NCBI GenBank assembly: GCA_001464695.1
Contig: LNDQ01000111.1
Coordinates: forward strand, 1 to 64,000
DNA from: Betaproteobacteria bacterium Ga0077523
GTDB taxonomy: Bacteria > Pseudomonadota > Gammaproteobacteria > Burkholderiales > Ga0077523
Direction of reading: 5' to 3'
Length of the DNA: 64,000 nt
Part shown: piece after piece, positions 41,947-51,012 of the stretch
Position numbering within the stretch: position 1 is the first letter of the stretch
Layout: every line of letters starts with the position of its first letter
Made by a program: the position numbers and the translations under genes
Notes under the pieces: generated by a model
What the model was told of the DNA's origin: nothing
What the model saw: the letters and a program-made list of their open reading frames with translations, nothing else
Database searches by the model: none

Positions 41947-43212
41947 GTGATCGCCGCGCAACGGGTCGCCGCCCAGCGGGTCGCGGCAGTGCTGGCCGGA
42001 CACAGCCTCGCGCAGCGCCGGTCCGAGGACGATCTGCTGGCGCAGACCGACCGGGCGGCGGCCCTCGACCTGACCCAGGGCACGTTGCGCCATCTGGGAC
42101 TGCTGCGGGGCGTCGTCGCGCAGATGGCGCCACGCGCCATCACGGACGGGCGAGTCGAGGCGCTTCTCCTGGTCGCCCTGTACCAGCTCTGGCGGACGCG
42201 ACACGCGCCCCATGCCATCGTCGACCATGCGGTACGGACCGTGCGCTCGCTCGGGGCAGACGCCGCGACCGGGTTTGTGAACGCCCTGCTGCGGCGGTTC
42301 CTGCGCGAGCGCGAGCTGCTGCTGCAACGTGCGGCCGCCGCACCGGAAGGCCGGTGGTCCTGTCCGAAGTGGTGGATCGAGAAGCTCGAACGGCAACTCG
42401 GCGCGCATGCAGAGGCGGTATTGGCGGCGGGCCTCGAGCATCCCCCGATGAGCATCCGAGTCAACCGGCGGCGCATTTCGCTCGATGACTATCGCGCCCG
42501 GCTCGAGCACGCGGGCATCGGCGTCCGGCGCCTCGAGAACGATGCGTTGCTGCTGGAACGTCCGGTGTCATCCACGCGTCTGCCCGGATTCGACGAAGGG
42601 CTCGTGTCGATCCAGGATGCCGGTGCTCAGTGGGCCGCGCCACTACTCGAAGCTCGTGATGGCGCGCGCGTGCTCGACGCGTGCGCTGCGCCTGGTGGCA
42701 AGGCCGCCCACATCCTGGAGCTTGCGGCCGTCGATCTGCTGGCGATCGACGTGGACGGCCGGCGGCTTGACGATGTCGAGCGGTTGCTGGCCCGGCTGGG
42801 TTTGAGCGCGCAGCTGCGGGTCGCCGATGCCGCCGCCGTGGAAACCTGGTGGGATGGACGCGCGTTCGATCGCATCCTGCTCGACGCGCCGTGTTCCGCG
42901 TCCGGCATCGTGCGACGGCATCCCGACGCGAAGTGGCTGCGGCGCCCCGGCGATCTTGAAACGTTCGCGCGTCAGCAGGCGTGCCTGCTGGACGCACTTT
43001 GGCAGGTCCTCGCCCCCGGTGGTACATTGCTCTACGCGACCTGCTCGGTGTTTGCGGAGGAGAACCGGGATACGGTCCAGGCCTTCCTCGAACGCCATCC
43101 CGATGCGCGTCATTCGGAGCTAGCCCGTTTTCCGGGCAGCGGCGGGCAGCTATTCCCTGACCAAGAGCATGACGGTTTCTATTACGCGCCGCTGCGAAAG
43201 TCCGATCGTTGA
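41947..43212 (+). CDS. rsmB: 16S rRNA (cytosine-967 C5) methyltransferase
   Basis: SAM-dependent rRNA methyltransferase, 421 residues. The N-terminal NusB-like helical domain spans about 1-140. The SAM site is VLDACAAPGGKAAHILEL. The catalytic loop is DRILLDAPCSASGIVRRHPDAKW and the second cysteine lies in LLYATCSVFAEEN. GTG 41947 is the first start after fmt in frame; the frame runs further upstream only inside fmt. Confidence 0.95.
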   Translation: MIAAQRVAAQRVAAVLAGHSLAQRRSEDDLLAQTDRAAALDLTQGTLRHLGLLRGVVAQMAPRAITDGRVEALLLVALYQLWRTRHAPHAIVDHAVRTVRSLGADAATGFVNALLRRFLRERELLLQRAAAAPEGRWSCPKWWIEKLERQLGAHAEAVLAAGLEHPPMSIRVNRRRISLDDYRARLEHAGIGVRRLENDALLLERPVSSTRLPGFDEGLVSIQDAGAQWAAPLLEARDGARVLDACAAPGGKAAHILELAAVDLLAIDVDGRRLDDVERLLARLGLSAQLRVADAAAVETWWDGRAFDRILLDAPCSASGIVRRHPDAKWLRRPGDLETFARQQACLLDALWQVLAPGGTLLYATCSVFAEENRDTVQAFLERHPDARHSELARFPGSGGQLFPDQEHDGFYYAPLRKSDR

Positions 43213-43783
43213 GCTGCGCCGGTGGGTCGCGATCGCCGCGGCGTTGCTGGTGCTGCTCCTGTGCGGGCACGGTGCGTTGCATGCGGGCGAGCCGGCCATC
43301 AACGTGCGCTCGGCCGAGATCACCTCCAGCGCCGACGGCTATTACCTTGACGCGAGCTTCGAGATCGAGCTGGGCGACACACTCGAAGAAGCCCTGACCA
43401 AGGGTGTGGCGCTCAACTTCCTGGTCGACTTCGAGCTGATCTACGAGCGCTGGTACCTGCTCAATCTGTGGAACCGCACCATGGCGGATTTCGGGCAGCG
43501 CTATCGGCTCACCTACAACGCGCTCACGCGCCAGTACCGCGTCGCAGCCGGCGCTCTCACCCAGAACGTCGACTCGCTGCGCGAGGCACTGGCGATCATG
43601 GGTCAGATCCGCAATCGGTTCATCGTGCCGCGCGACGAGCTCGATGCGGAGAAAGTGTATTCAGCCCAGTTGCGCCTGCGGCTCGACACGTCGCAGCTGC
43701 CCAAGGCGTTCCAGGTGAGCGCGCTCGGCTCCAAGGGCTGGAATCTTTCTTCCGACTGGTACCGGTGGACGGTGCGCCCATGA
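43169..43783 (+). CDS. DUF4390 protein upstream of ntrY
   Basis: A 204-residue exported or membrane-anchored protein of unknown function. The hydrophobic N-terminal segment (about 19-36) is followed by a domain containing YYLDASFEIELGDTLEEALTKGVALNF and RYRLTYNALTRQYRV, recognisable as DUF4390. In betaproteobacteria it sits constantly between rsmB and ntrY, suggesting an accessory role in that sensor system. Its start at 43169 is 44 nt inside rsmB in another frame, and its stop overlaps the ntrY ATG. Confidence 0.88.
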   Translation: MTVSITRRCESPIVELRRWVAIAAALLVLLLCGHGALHAGEPAINVRSAEITSSADGYYLDASFEIELGDTLEEALTKGVALNFLVDFELIYERWYLLNLWNRTMADFGQRYRLTYNALTRQYRVAAGALTQNVDSLREALAIMGQIRNRFIVPRDELDAEKVYSAQLRLRLDTSQLPKAFQVSALGSKGWNLSSDWYRWTVRP

Positions 43784-45963
43784 GCCGACGCCTGCGCCTG
43801 TTCTGGCTCTCGCTCACGACGCGTGGCGGCAAGGTGCTTGCCGCGATCGTGGCGGCGGTCGGCGCAGTCGTGCTGTATCTCTTATCCGGCACGCACGCCG
43901 ACATGCCTACTTTCACGCAGGGACTTCCGCAACTGCTGATGGTGGGCCTGGGCGTGGTCCTGCTGTTGATGCTGCTCACCGGCTATCAGCTGCTCACGTT
44001 GCGCCGGCGCCTGCGCCAGCGCGTGTTCGGATCCAAGCTTTCGTTGCGCCTGGTGCTGCTGTTCTCGCTGGTGGCGGTGCTGCCCGGGGCGCTGGTCTAT
44101 GCGGTGTCGGTGCAGTTCCTCGCGCGCTCGGTCGACACGTGGTTCGACGTGCGCGTGGAGCGCGCGCTCGACGGCGGCCTGGCACTCGGTCGCAACGTGC
44201 TCGACAGCATGGTGAAGGATCTGCGAGGCAAGGCCGACACGATGGCACTGATGGTGGCGGACCGTCCGCCGCGGCAACAGCTCGCACTCCTCAACACGTT
44301 GCGCGAGCAGGCGGCAGTGCAGGAAGTGGCGCTGCTCGACACCAACGGCACCGTGCTGGCGTTTTCCGGCGACGAGCACAGCGGCCTCATGCCCGATCCG
44401 CTCTCGCCTTCCGCGCTGCGTGAATTGCGGCTGCAGAAGACCTATACCGGGATCGTGGCGGAGCCTTCCGGCGGCCTGTTGTTGCGGGTGGTGGTGCCGG
44501 TCAACGTGGCCGATGGCGACGTGCTGGCGCTCGAGCTCGTGCAGCGGGTGCCCGAAGCAGTGTCGCGCAATGCCGAAGCGGTGCAGTTCGCCCATTCCGA
44601 ATACCAGGAGCTCGCATTCTCGCGCTCGGGTCTCAAGCGTCTCTATGGACTGACGCTGACCCTAGCGCTGCTGCTCGCGCTGTTTGCGGCACTGCTGCTT
44701 GCCATCTACTTCAGCCAGAAACTGTCGGCACCCTTGAGCGTGCTGGCCGAAGGGACGCGTGCGGTCGCGCAGGGCGACTTCAGCCAGCGCACGCCGGTGC
44801 GCAGCTACGACGAGCTGGGCATCCTCACGCAGTCGTTCAACGCGATGACACGCGAACTGGCCGAATCCCAGGGCGATACGCAGCGCTATCAGCGGCAGCT
44901 CGAGAGCATTCTCGCGACCCTCTCGGCGGGTGTGATATCGCTCGACGGCGAGCGCCGGCTGCGCTCCTCCAATCCGAGCGCCAGCCGCATTCTCGGAATC
45001 GATCTCGAGGCCCTCATCGACGTTCCGGTGAGCGAATGGCGGTACCGGGAACCACGGTTGGCGGCCATCGCGGTGCCGCTCGATGCCGCACTCGCCGGAC
45101 CGCTCGAGCATGACTGGCAGGCGCAAGTCGCCTACCACGGACCCCAGGGCGAGCTCATGCTGCTCGCCCGTGCAGCAGCGATCCGGCAGGCCGCGCCCGG
45201 CGGTCATGTCGTCGTGTTCGACGACATCACCGATCTGCTGAAGGCGCAACGCCAGGCGGCCTGGGGCGAAGTGGCGCGACGGCTTGCGCATGAGATCAAG
45301 AATCCGCTGACACCGATCCAGCTTTCCGCCGAGCGCCTGCAGCAGCGGCTGTCGGCCAAGCTCGACGTGACCGATGCAGAGCTGCTCGAGCGTCTCACCC
45401 AGACGATCGTCAATCAGGTCGCGGCGCTGAAGAGCATGGTCAACGCATTCAGCGAATATGCGCGTGCCCCGGAAACGCGCGCCGTGCCGGTCGATCTCGG
45501 GCCACTCACCCGCGAAGTGCTCGGCCTGTACGAATCGATGGGGTTCGTCATCCAGCTGAAGGTCCAGCCGGGTTTGCCGCCCATACTCGGTGACGCGGCC
45601 AAGCTGCGGCAGGTGATCCACAATCTGCTGCGCAACGCCGAGGACGCGGTCGCGACCGTCTCGGCACCGATCATCGCGGTGAGCGTCAGCGCGGAAGGTG
45701 GCGGTATCGCGCTCAGTGTTTCCGACAATGGCCCGGGCTTTCCCGGCGACGTGATGGGGCGGGCATTCGAACCCTATGTCACCACCAAGCCCAAGGGGAC
45801 CGGCCTCGGCCTCGCGATCGTCCAGAAGATCGTCGAGGAACACCGCGGCCGCATCCGCCTCGAGAATCTCGTTCCCATGGGTGCGCGCGTCATCATCTGG
45901 TTGCCACCGGCGGCGGCGGTCGCGCAGGTGAGCCCGGCGTCACCGAAGGCGGCCAACGAATGA
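43780..45963 (+). CDS. ntrY: NtrY-like sensor histidine kinase
   Basis: Membrane sensor of 727 residues from ATG 43780 (ATGA overlap with the DUF4390 gene). Hydrophobic segments at about 17-37, 48-68, 85-108 and 286-310 bracket a periplasmic or extracytoplasmic sensor region. A HAMP domain (about 312-364) and a PAS domain (about 375-485) follow. The histidine is in RRLAHEIKNPLTPIQLSAER; the ATPase motifs are NLLRNAEDAV, SDNGPGFP and GTGLGLAIVQKI. Expected to phosphorylate the adjacent NtrX-like regulator. Signals reported for NtrY include nitrogen and redox state; none is shown here. Confidence 0.94.
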   Translation: MSRRLRLFWLSLTTRGGKVLAAIVAAVGAVVLYLLSGTHADMPTFTQGLPQLLMVGLGVVLLLMLLTGYQLLTLRRRLRQRVFGSKLSLRLVLLFSLVAVLPGALVYAVSVQFLARSVDTWFDVRVERALDGGLALGRNVLDSMVKDLRGKADTMALMVADRPPRQQLALLNTLREQAAVQEVALLDTNGTVLAFSGDEHSGLMPDPLSPSALRELRLQKTYTGIVAEPSGGLLLRVVVPVNVADGDVLALELVQRVPEAVSRNAEAVQFAHSEYQELAFSRSGLKRLYGLTLTLALLLALFAALLLAIYFSQKLSAPLSVLAEGTRAVAQGDFSQRTPVRSYDELGILTQSFNAMTRELAESQGDTQRYQRQLESILATLSAGVISLDGERRLRSSNPSASRILGIDLEALIDVPVSEWRYREPRLAAIAVPLDAALAGPLEHDWQAQVAYHGPQGELMLLARAAAIRQAAPGGHVVVFDDITDLLKAQRQAAWGEVARRLAHEIKNPLTPIQLSAERLQQRLSAKLDVTDAELLERLTQTIVNQVAALKSMVNAFSEYARAPETRAVPVDLGPLTREVLGLYESMGFVIQLKVQPGLPPILGDAAKLRQVIHNLLRNAEDAVATVSAPIIAVSVSAEGGGIALSVSDNGPGFPGDVMGRAFEPYVTTKPKGTGLGLAIVQKIVEEHRGRIRLENLVPMGARVIIWLPPAAAVAQVSPASPKAANE

Positions 45964-45976
45964 ACGCGGTGCACTC

Positions 45977-47239
45977 ATGAGTCAGATCCTCGTCGTCGAC
46001 GACGAAGTCGGCATCCGTGAACTGCTGTCCGAGATCCTGTCCGACGAAGGTCACCAGGTGCGCGTCGCGCAGAACGCCACCGAGGCGCGCCAGCAGCGCG
46101 GCCGTGGCCGGCCGGATCTGGTCCTGCTCGACATCTGGATGCCGGATACCGACGGCATCACGCTGCTCAAGGAATGGTCGGCCAGCGGCCAGCTCACCAT
46201 GCCGGTGGTGATGATGTCGGGCCACGGTACCATTGATACTGCGGTGGAAGCCACGCGCATCGGTGCCTATGGTTTTCTCGAAAAGCCGATCGCGCTGCAG
46301 AAGCTGCTGGCGACCGTGGGCAAGGCGCTGGCGCAGGGTGCCGCGCCGGTCGCAGCGGCACCGGAACGTTCCATCGCCTTTCTCGGCCGCGCGCCTGTCA
46401 TCGCCGACCTCAAGGCGCGGCTCGAACGCGTGCGCGATCTGCGCGCGCCCGTGATGCTGCTTGGCGAACCAGGGTGCGGGCGCCACCTGTGTGCGCGCTA
46501 CATGCATCGCACGAACACGCCGTGGATCGCGCCTGCCGATACGGCCTTCCTCGACGATCCGGCCGACAAGCAGATCGCCCAGGCCTCCGACGGATCGCTG
46601 TTCCTGCGCGCCGTGGACGCGCTCGGCCGCGACGCCCAGCGCGCCTTGCTGCACCACCTGCCGGGCATCGAACGCTGCAACGCCCGGCTCATTTCCACCG
46701 CAGGCCCGTTGTTGCCGCAGCGGGTGGCCGAAGGTCACTTCGACTCGAAGCTCTACAGCGTGCTGGCGGCGGTGACGCTGCGCATCCCGAGCCTGCGCGA
46801 ACACGCCGAGGACGTACCCGAGATCGCCAACCTGCTGCTCGCGCGCATGGCCGAAGCCAAGGAGATCCCGCTCAAGTCGTTCAGCACGGCGGCCCTGAAT
46901 CAGCTGCGCATGTATCCGTGGCCGGGCAACCTTGCGCAGCTCGAGACCGTGGTGAAGTCGTCGGCCCTGGTCGCGGCCGGCGACGAGATCGTGCCGTCGG
47001 ACGTGGGTACGGCACTCTCGCAGGGCGACTTCGGCTCGAGTTCGCTGAGCGGCCTGCCGCTGGACATGGAACTGCGCGAAGCGCGCGACGCCTTCGAGCG
47101 CGCCTACTTCGAGTATCACATCGCTCGCGAGGGCGGCAACATGAGCCGCGTCGCCGAGAAAGTCGGCCTGGAACGGACCCATCTCTACCGCAAGCTGAAG
47201 CAGCTGGGAGTGGCGCCCCCGCGCAAGTCCGATCCGTAG
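45977..47239 (+). CDS. ntrX: NtrX-like response regulator with degenerate AAA+ domain
   Basis: DNA-binding regulator of 420 residues paired with NtrY. The receiver domain is intact (D8, D9, phospho-acceptor D52, T/S81, K103). The central domain keeps the NtrC-type order but has lost its working parts. Walker A reads GEPGCGRH (163-170) with Arg in place of the essential Lys. The GAFTGA loop that contacts sigma-54 is missing. The Walker B region reads GSLFLRAV instead of GTLFLDE(I/V). The domain is also shorter than normal. The C-terminal Fis-type HTH ([25 protein letters not shown]) is complete. It probably regulates without ATP hydrolysis or sigma-54. Confidence 0.9.
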   Translation: MSQILVVDDEVGIRELLSEILSDEGHQVRVAQNATEARQQRGRGRPDLVLLDIWMPDTDGITLLKEWSASGQLTMPVVMMSGHGTIDTAVEATRIGAYGFLEKPIALQKLLATVGKALAQGAAPVAAAPERSIAFLGRAPVIADLKARLERVRDLRAPVMLLGEPGCGRHLCARYMHRTNTPWIAPADTAFLDDPADKQIAQASDGSLFLRAVDALGRDAQRALLHHLPGIERCNARLISTAGPLLPQRVAEGHFDSKLYSVLAAVTLRIPSLREHAEDVPEIANLLLARMAEAKEIPLKSFSTAALNQLRMYPWPGNLAQLETVVKSSALVAAGDEIVPSDVGTALSQGDFGSSSLSGLPLDMELREARDAFERAYFEYHIAREGGNMSRVAEKVGLERTHLYRKLKQLGVAPPRKSDP

Positions 47240-47349
47240 GTCTGCCCCCGTCCCGACCTGCCCCCACGCCTCTCGCGCGAGGGCAGGAGAGGACTGCGAC
47301 GATCGGTGGGGCCGATCATCGAAGAACGGGGTGGGTCGGGCCTTTCCGC

Positions 47350-47385
47350 TAGAATTCTGGTCCCTTCCGCCGCGAGGCGGTTTTT
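47350..47385 (+). promoter_or_regulatory. -10 element followed by terminator-like hairpin before tkt
   Basis: A TAGAAT -10-like hexamer (47350-47355) is followed by CCGCC-GCGA-GGCGG (47367-47380) and five T residues (47381-47385), only 20 bp before the tkt ATG. The hairpin plus T-run has the form of a short intrinsic terminator. It may end read-through from ntrX, or act in the tkt leader. Confidence 0.5.
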
Positions 47386-47405
47386 CATTTCCGGAATCGG
47401 GTTTC

Positions 47406-49406
47406 ATGGCAACCAGAAGCGAACTCGCCAACGCCATCCGCGCGCTGGCCATGGATGCGGTGCAGAAGGCCAACTCGGGACATCCCGGCATGCCCATGGG
47501 CATGGCGGAGATCGCCGAAGTCCTCTGGCGTCATCACCTGAAGCACAATCCGGCCAATCCGCGGTGGGCCGATCGCGACCGCTTCGTGCTCTCGAACGGC
47601 CACGGCTCGATGCTGCTGTACGCGCTGCTGCACCTCACCGGGTATGCCTTGCCCATGGCGGAACTCGAAAGGTTCCGGCAATTGCATTCCATGACGCCCG
47701 GCCATCCGGAGATCGGCTGCGCTCCCGGGATCGAGACCACCACCGGACCGCTGGGTCAGGGGCTCGCCAATGCCGTCGGCATGGCGCTCGCCGAGCGCGT
47801 GCTCGCCGCGGAATTCAACCGCCCCGGATTCGACATCGTCGACCACCATACCTGGGTGTTCCTGGGTGACGGTTGCCTGATGGAAGGCATTTCACACGAA
47901 GCGTGCTCGCTCGCCGGGACCTTGAGACTGGGCAAGTTGATCGCCCTGTACGACGACAACCGCATCTCGATCGATTCGGAAAAAGGATCGATGGAGAGCT
48001 GGTTCACCGACGACACGCCCAAGCGGTTCGAGGCCTACGGCTGGCACGTGATCCGTGGCGTGGATGGTCATGACGCGGCAGCAGTGGACGCGGCGGTGCG
48101 TGCGGCCAAGGCCGTCACCGATCGGCCGTCGCTGGTGTGCTGCCGCACGGTCATCGGCAAGGGCGCACCGAAGAAGGCCAACACCGGTGCCGCCCATGGT
48201 GCACCGCTGGGGCCGGATGAAGTGGCCGCGACTCGTGCGGCGATCGGCTGGAACCATCCGCCCTTCGAGATCCCGGCCGACATCCGCAGCGCCTGGGACG
48301 GGCGGGCTGCCGGCGCGCAAGCCGAGAGCGGCTGGAACGACCGGTTCGGGGCCTACGCGAAAGCGTTTCCGGAGGTCGCGGCCGAATTCCGGCGGCGCAT
48401 GAACGGCGATCTGCCGGCAGAGTGGGGCAAGCAGGCGCAGGCTTTCATCGACGCCACCGTCGCGAAGGCGGAAACGATCGCGACCCGCAAGGCATCGCAG
48501 AACACGCTCGACGGCTTCGGTCCGGTGTTGCCCGAACTGATCGGCGGTTCTGCCGATCTGGCGGCGTCCAACCTGACCTTGTGGAAGGGTTCGAAGCCGA
48601 TCGGCGGCGCGGGCGGCAACTATGTGTTCTATGGCGTGCGCGAGTTCGGCATGGCCGCGGTCATGAACGGCCTCGCGTTGCACGGTGGACTGGTGCCCTA
48701 TGGCGGTACGTTCCTCGTGTTCAGCGACTACGCCCGCAACGCGCTGCGCCTCGCGGCCTTGATGAAGCAGCGCGCGATCTACGTGTTCACGCACGACTCC
48801 ATCGGCCTGGGCGAGGACGGTCCGACCCATCAGCCGGTCGAACACGCCGCCACCTTGCGGCTCATTCCGCACATGGATGTATGGCGCCCGTGCGACACCG
48901 TCGAGACGGCGATCGCATGGCAGTCCGCAGTGGAGCGGCGCGACGGTCCGACGGCGCTGCTGCTGTCGCGACAGAACCTGCCGCACCAGGCGCGCGATGC
49001 AAAGACGCTGCAAGCGATCCGTCGCGGCGGCTATGTGATGGCGGAATCCGCCGGTGGGTCGCCGCAGGTCGTGATCATCGCGACCGGCTCGGAAGTGGCG
49101 CTGGCCATGGGTGCCCGCGAGGCGCTCGCGGCGGACGGGGTGCGCGCCCGCGTCGTTTCCATGCCGTCGACCACGATCTTCGATCGCCAGGATAGCGCCT
49201 GGCGTGAAGCCGTGTTGCCGCGCGGTGTGCCGCGCGTGGCCGTCGAAGCCGGTGTCACCGATTGCTGGCGCAAGTATGTCGGCCTCGAAGGCGCCGTGGT
49301 CGGCATCGACCGCTTCGGCGAATCGGCGCCCGCAGGCGATTTGTTCAAGCATTTCGGCTTCACCGTGGACAACGTCGCGGCCGCCGCGCGGACCGTATTG
49401 GCCTGA
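47406..49406 (+). CDS. tkt: Transketolase
   Basis: Thiamine-diphosphate enzyme of the pentose phosphate and Calvin cycles, 666 residues. The N-terminal [37 protein letters not shown] and the ThDP motif [18 protein letters not shown] are intact. The pyrimidine-domain [17 protein letters not shown] is also present. ATG 47406 begins [12 protein letters not shown]; the frame is open upstream to 47331 but not as family sequence. Begins the glycolysis/sugar cluster tkt-glk-...-gap-pgk-pyk. Confidence 0.97.
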   Translation: MATRSELANAIRALAMDAVQKANSGHPGMPMGMAEIAEVLWRHHLKHNPANPRWADRDRFVLSNGHGSMLLYALLHLTGYALPMAELERFRQLHSMTPGHPEIGCAPGIETTTGPLGQGLANAVGMALAERVLAAEFNRPGFDIVDHHTWVFLGDGCLMEGISHEACSLAGTLRLGKLIALYDDNRISIDSEKGSMESWFTDDTPKRFEAYGWHVIRGVDGHDAAAVDAAVRAAKAVTDRPSLVCCRTVIGKGAPKKANTGAAHGAPLGPDEVAATRAAIGWNHPPFEIPADIRSAWDGRAAGAQAESGWNDRFGAYAKAFPEVAAEFRRRMNGDLPAEWGKQAQAFIDATVAKAETIATRKASQNTLDGFGPVLPELIGGSADLAASNLTLWKGSKPIGGAGGNYVFYGVREFGMAAVMNGLALHGGLVPYGGTFLVFSDYARNALRLAALMKQRAIYVFTHDSIGLGEDGPTHQPVEHAATLRLIPHMDVWRPCDTVETAIAWQSAVERRDGPTALLLSRQNLPHQARDAKTLQAIRRGGYVMAESAGGSPQVVIIATGSEVALAMGAREALAADGVRARVVSMPSTTIFDRQDSAWREAVLPRGVPRVAVEAGVTDCWRKYVGLEGAVVGIDRFGESAPAGDLFKHFGFTVDNVAAAARTVLA

Positions 49407-49415
49407 CCCGGCAGA

Positions 49416-49471
49416 TGAAACGACCCCCACGCTCCCTGCGGTCGCTGTCCCCCGAGGGGGCTGAGGGCCGC
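49416..49471. repeat. GC-rich dispersed repeat, copy B (tkt-glk gap)
   Basis: The core 49424-49461 matches copy A (11874-11911, opposite strand) with about three mismatches in 38 positions, including 24 identical bases in a row. A C-run/G-run palindrome ends it. The rest of the 243-bp gap (to 49649) holds a further short inverted segment (CAGTGCCTGCACACTG) and no recognisable gene. Confidence 0.75.
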
Positions 49472-49649
49472 GGCGCCAACAGTGCCTGCACACTGTTGGA
49501 CGGCCCGAAGGCCGGTCGCTTCTCGCGGCAGGCGCGTCAGCGGCTTGTGGCGGCCCGGCTCCACCCACCTCAAGGCTTGTTGCAAGAAGGCCTGTGCGAC
49601 CCGGCTGCGCCGGCCGCTGGCCTATCGCAACAGGTAATGTCGCACTGAC

Positions 49650-50612
49650 ATGTCAACCCCGCGGTTCACGCGTCTGGTCGCCGACATCGGCGGGACCAAC
49701 GCGCGATTCGCGCTGCTGGCCGAAGGGAGCGAAACGCCGCAGCACGAGGCGACCCTGCAGTGCGTCGACTTCCCGGATCTCGGCGCGGCCGCGGCCCGGT
49801 ATCTTCAGTCCCAGGGCGCTCCGTCGGTAAAGGAGGCTGCGGTCGCGGTGGCCACGCCGATCACGAGCGATCGTATCAAGCTCACCAACAACGACTGGTC
49901 ATTCTCGATCGAGCAGACGCGCATGGCGCTCGGCCTCGACCGCCTCGTGATGGTGAACGATTTCACTGCATTGGCCTTGTCGCTGCCGCTGCTGAGGCCG
50001 GAAGAATATCGGCAGGTAGGCGGCGGCCAGCCGGTCAAGAGAACACCGATCGCCTTGATCGGCGCAGGGACCGGTCTGGGCGTTTCCGGACTGGTGCCGG
50101 CCGGCGAGGCCTGGATTGCGATCCAGGGTGAGGGGGGCCATACCGCGTTCAGTCCGGTCACGCCGCGCGAGACCGAGGTGCTCAAGGTGATGTGGCGCAG
50201 CTACGACCACGTGTCGACGGAACGGCTCGCGAGCGGGCCCGGACTGGTGGCCTTGCGCGACGCGTTGTGCGCCATCGATGGTGCCGCTGCATCCGCGCTG
50301 ACGCCCGAAGAGATCGCCCGTCGTGGCCTGGATGGCACCGAGCCGGTCTCAGTCGAGGCGCTCGAGATGTTCTGCAGCATCCTGGGAAGCGCCGCCGCCA
50401 ACCTCTGTGTCACGCTCGGCGCACGTGGCGGCGTGTTCATCGGTGGCGGTATCGTGCCGAGCCTGGGCCCGTGGTTCGATCGGTCGCCGTTCCGCGCGCG
50501 CTTCGAACAGAAGGGGCGCTTCCGCAACTACGTCGCGGCGGTGCCAACCTATGTGATCACGGCGCGCAATCCTGCCCTGCGCGGCGTCGCCCGCGCCTTC
50601 GTATCCTCTTGA
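49650..50612 (+). CDS. glk: Glucokinase
   Basis: ROK-independent bacterial glucokinase (GlkA family), 320 residues. The phosphate-binding VADIGGTNARFALL, the substrate-binding VMVNDFTALALSLPLL, ALIGAGTGLGVSGLV and the GEGGHTAFSP block are present. Its stop overlaps the SemiSWEET start (TTGA). Converges on a gts-like ABC importer, consistent with phosphorylation of imported glucose. Confidence 0.95.
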   Translation: MSTPRFTRLVADIGGTNARFALLAEGSETPQHEATLQCVDFPDLGAAAARYLQSQGAPSVKEAAVAVATPITSDRIKLTNNDWSFSIEQTRMALGLDRLVMVNDFTALALSLPLLRPEEYRQVGGGQPVKRTPIALIGAGTGLGVSGLVPAGEAWIAIQGEGGHTAFSPVTPRETEVLKVMWRSYDHVSTERLASGPGLVALRDALCAIDGAAASALTPEEIARRGLDGTEPVSVEALEMFCSILGSAAANLCVTLGARGGVFIGGGIVPSLGPWFDRSPFRARFEQKGRFRNYVAAVPTYVITARNPALRGVARAFVSS

Positions 50613-50902
50613 CCTCCGTCGACTGGATCGGTCTGCTCGCGGGCGCGCTGACCACCATCGCGTTCGTCCCGCAGGCGATCAAGATCTGGGTGACCAAGTC
50701 GGCCGACGACGTGTCGTACCTGATGTTCGGGATCTTCAGCGTCGGCATCGTGCTTTGGCTCGCTTACGGGATCGCGCTGGGCGCCATGCCGATCATCGTC
50801 GCGAACGTCGTGACACTCGTGCTTTCCGTGCTCGTCATCGCGCTGAAGGTGCGCTACAGCGGCCGGCGTTGGAAGCGCGATCAGGAGACGGATCTGCCCT
50901 AG
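50609..50902 (+). CDS. SemiSWEET-type sugar transporter
   Basis: Tiny membrane protein of 97 residues with three hydrophobic helices (about 5-25, 41-60, 64-86). The PQ-loop motif reads TTIAFVPQAIKIWVTKSADDVS (P21-Q22), characteristic of bacterial SemiSWEETs, which dimerise to carry sugars down their gradient. The start is TTG at 50609, overlapping the glk stop (TTGA); no ATG or GTG fits before the first helix. Coupled to glucokinase, which would trap the sugar. Direction and substrate are inferred. Confidence 0.88.
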   Translation: MTSVDWIGLLAGALTTIAFVPQAIKIWVTKSADDVSYLMFGIFSVGIVLWLAYGIALGAMPIIVANVVTLVLSVLVIALKVRYSGRRWKRDQETDLP

Positions 50903-50920
50903 TAGCGGGTGACAGCTCTT

Positions 50921-50988
50921 AACGCGGCGGAAAAGCAAAAAAGAGTACTTCCAAAAGCGCCTTCGCCTTACCCCGCGTCCGCCGCGTT
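50921..50988. terminator. Inverted repeat between convergent SemiSWEET and malK-like genes
   Basis: A perfect 10-bp inverted repeat (AACGCGGCGG / CCGCCGCGTT) with a 48-nt spacer lies in the 110-bp convergent gap. A-rich runs (50931-50942) lie just inside. It may serve as a bidirectional transcription stop, although the spacer is long for a classic intrinsic terminator. Confidence 0.4.
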
Positions 50989-51012
50989 GATCGGTTCTTT
51001 TCAGAAATTCGA

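Noticed and set aside
49462..49649. Small gene or RNA in the tkt-glk gap
   Set aside because: Only short open frames without initiation signals and one short inverted segment were found; no tRNA-like or riboswitch-like fold was recognised.
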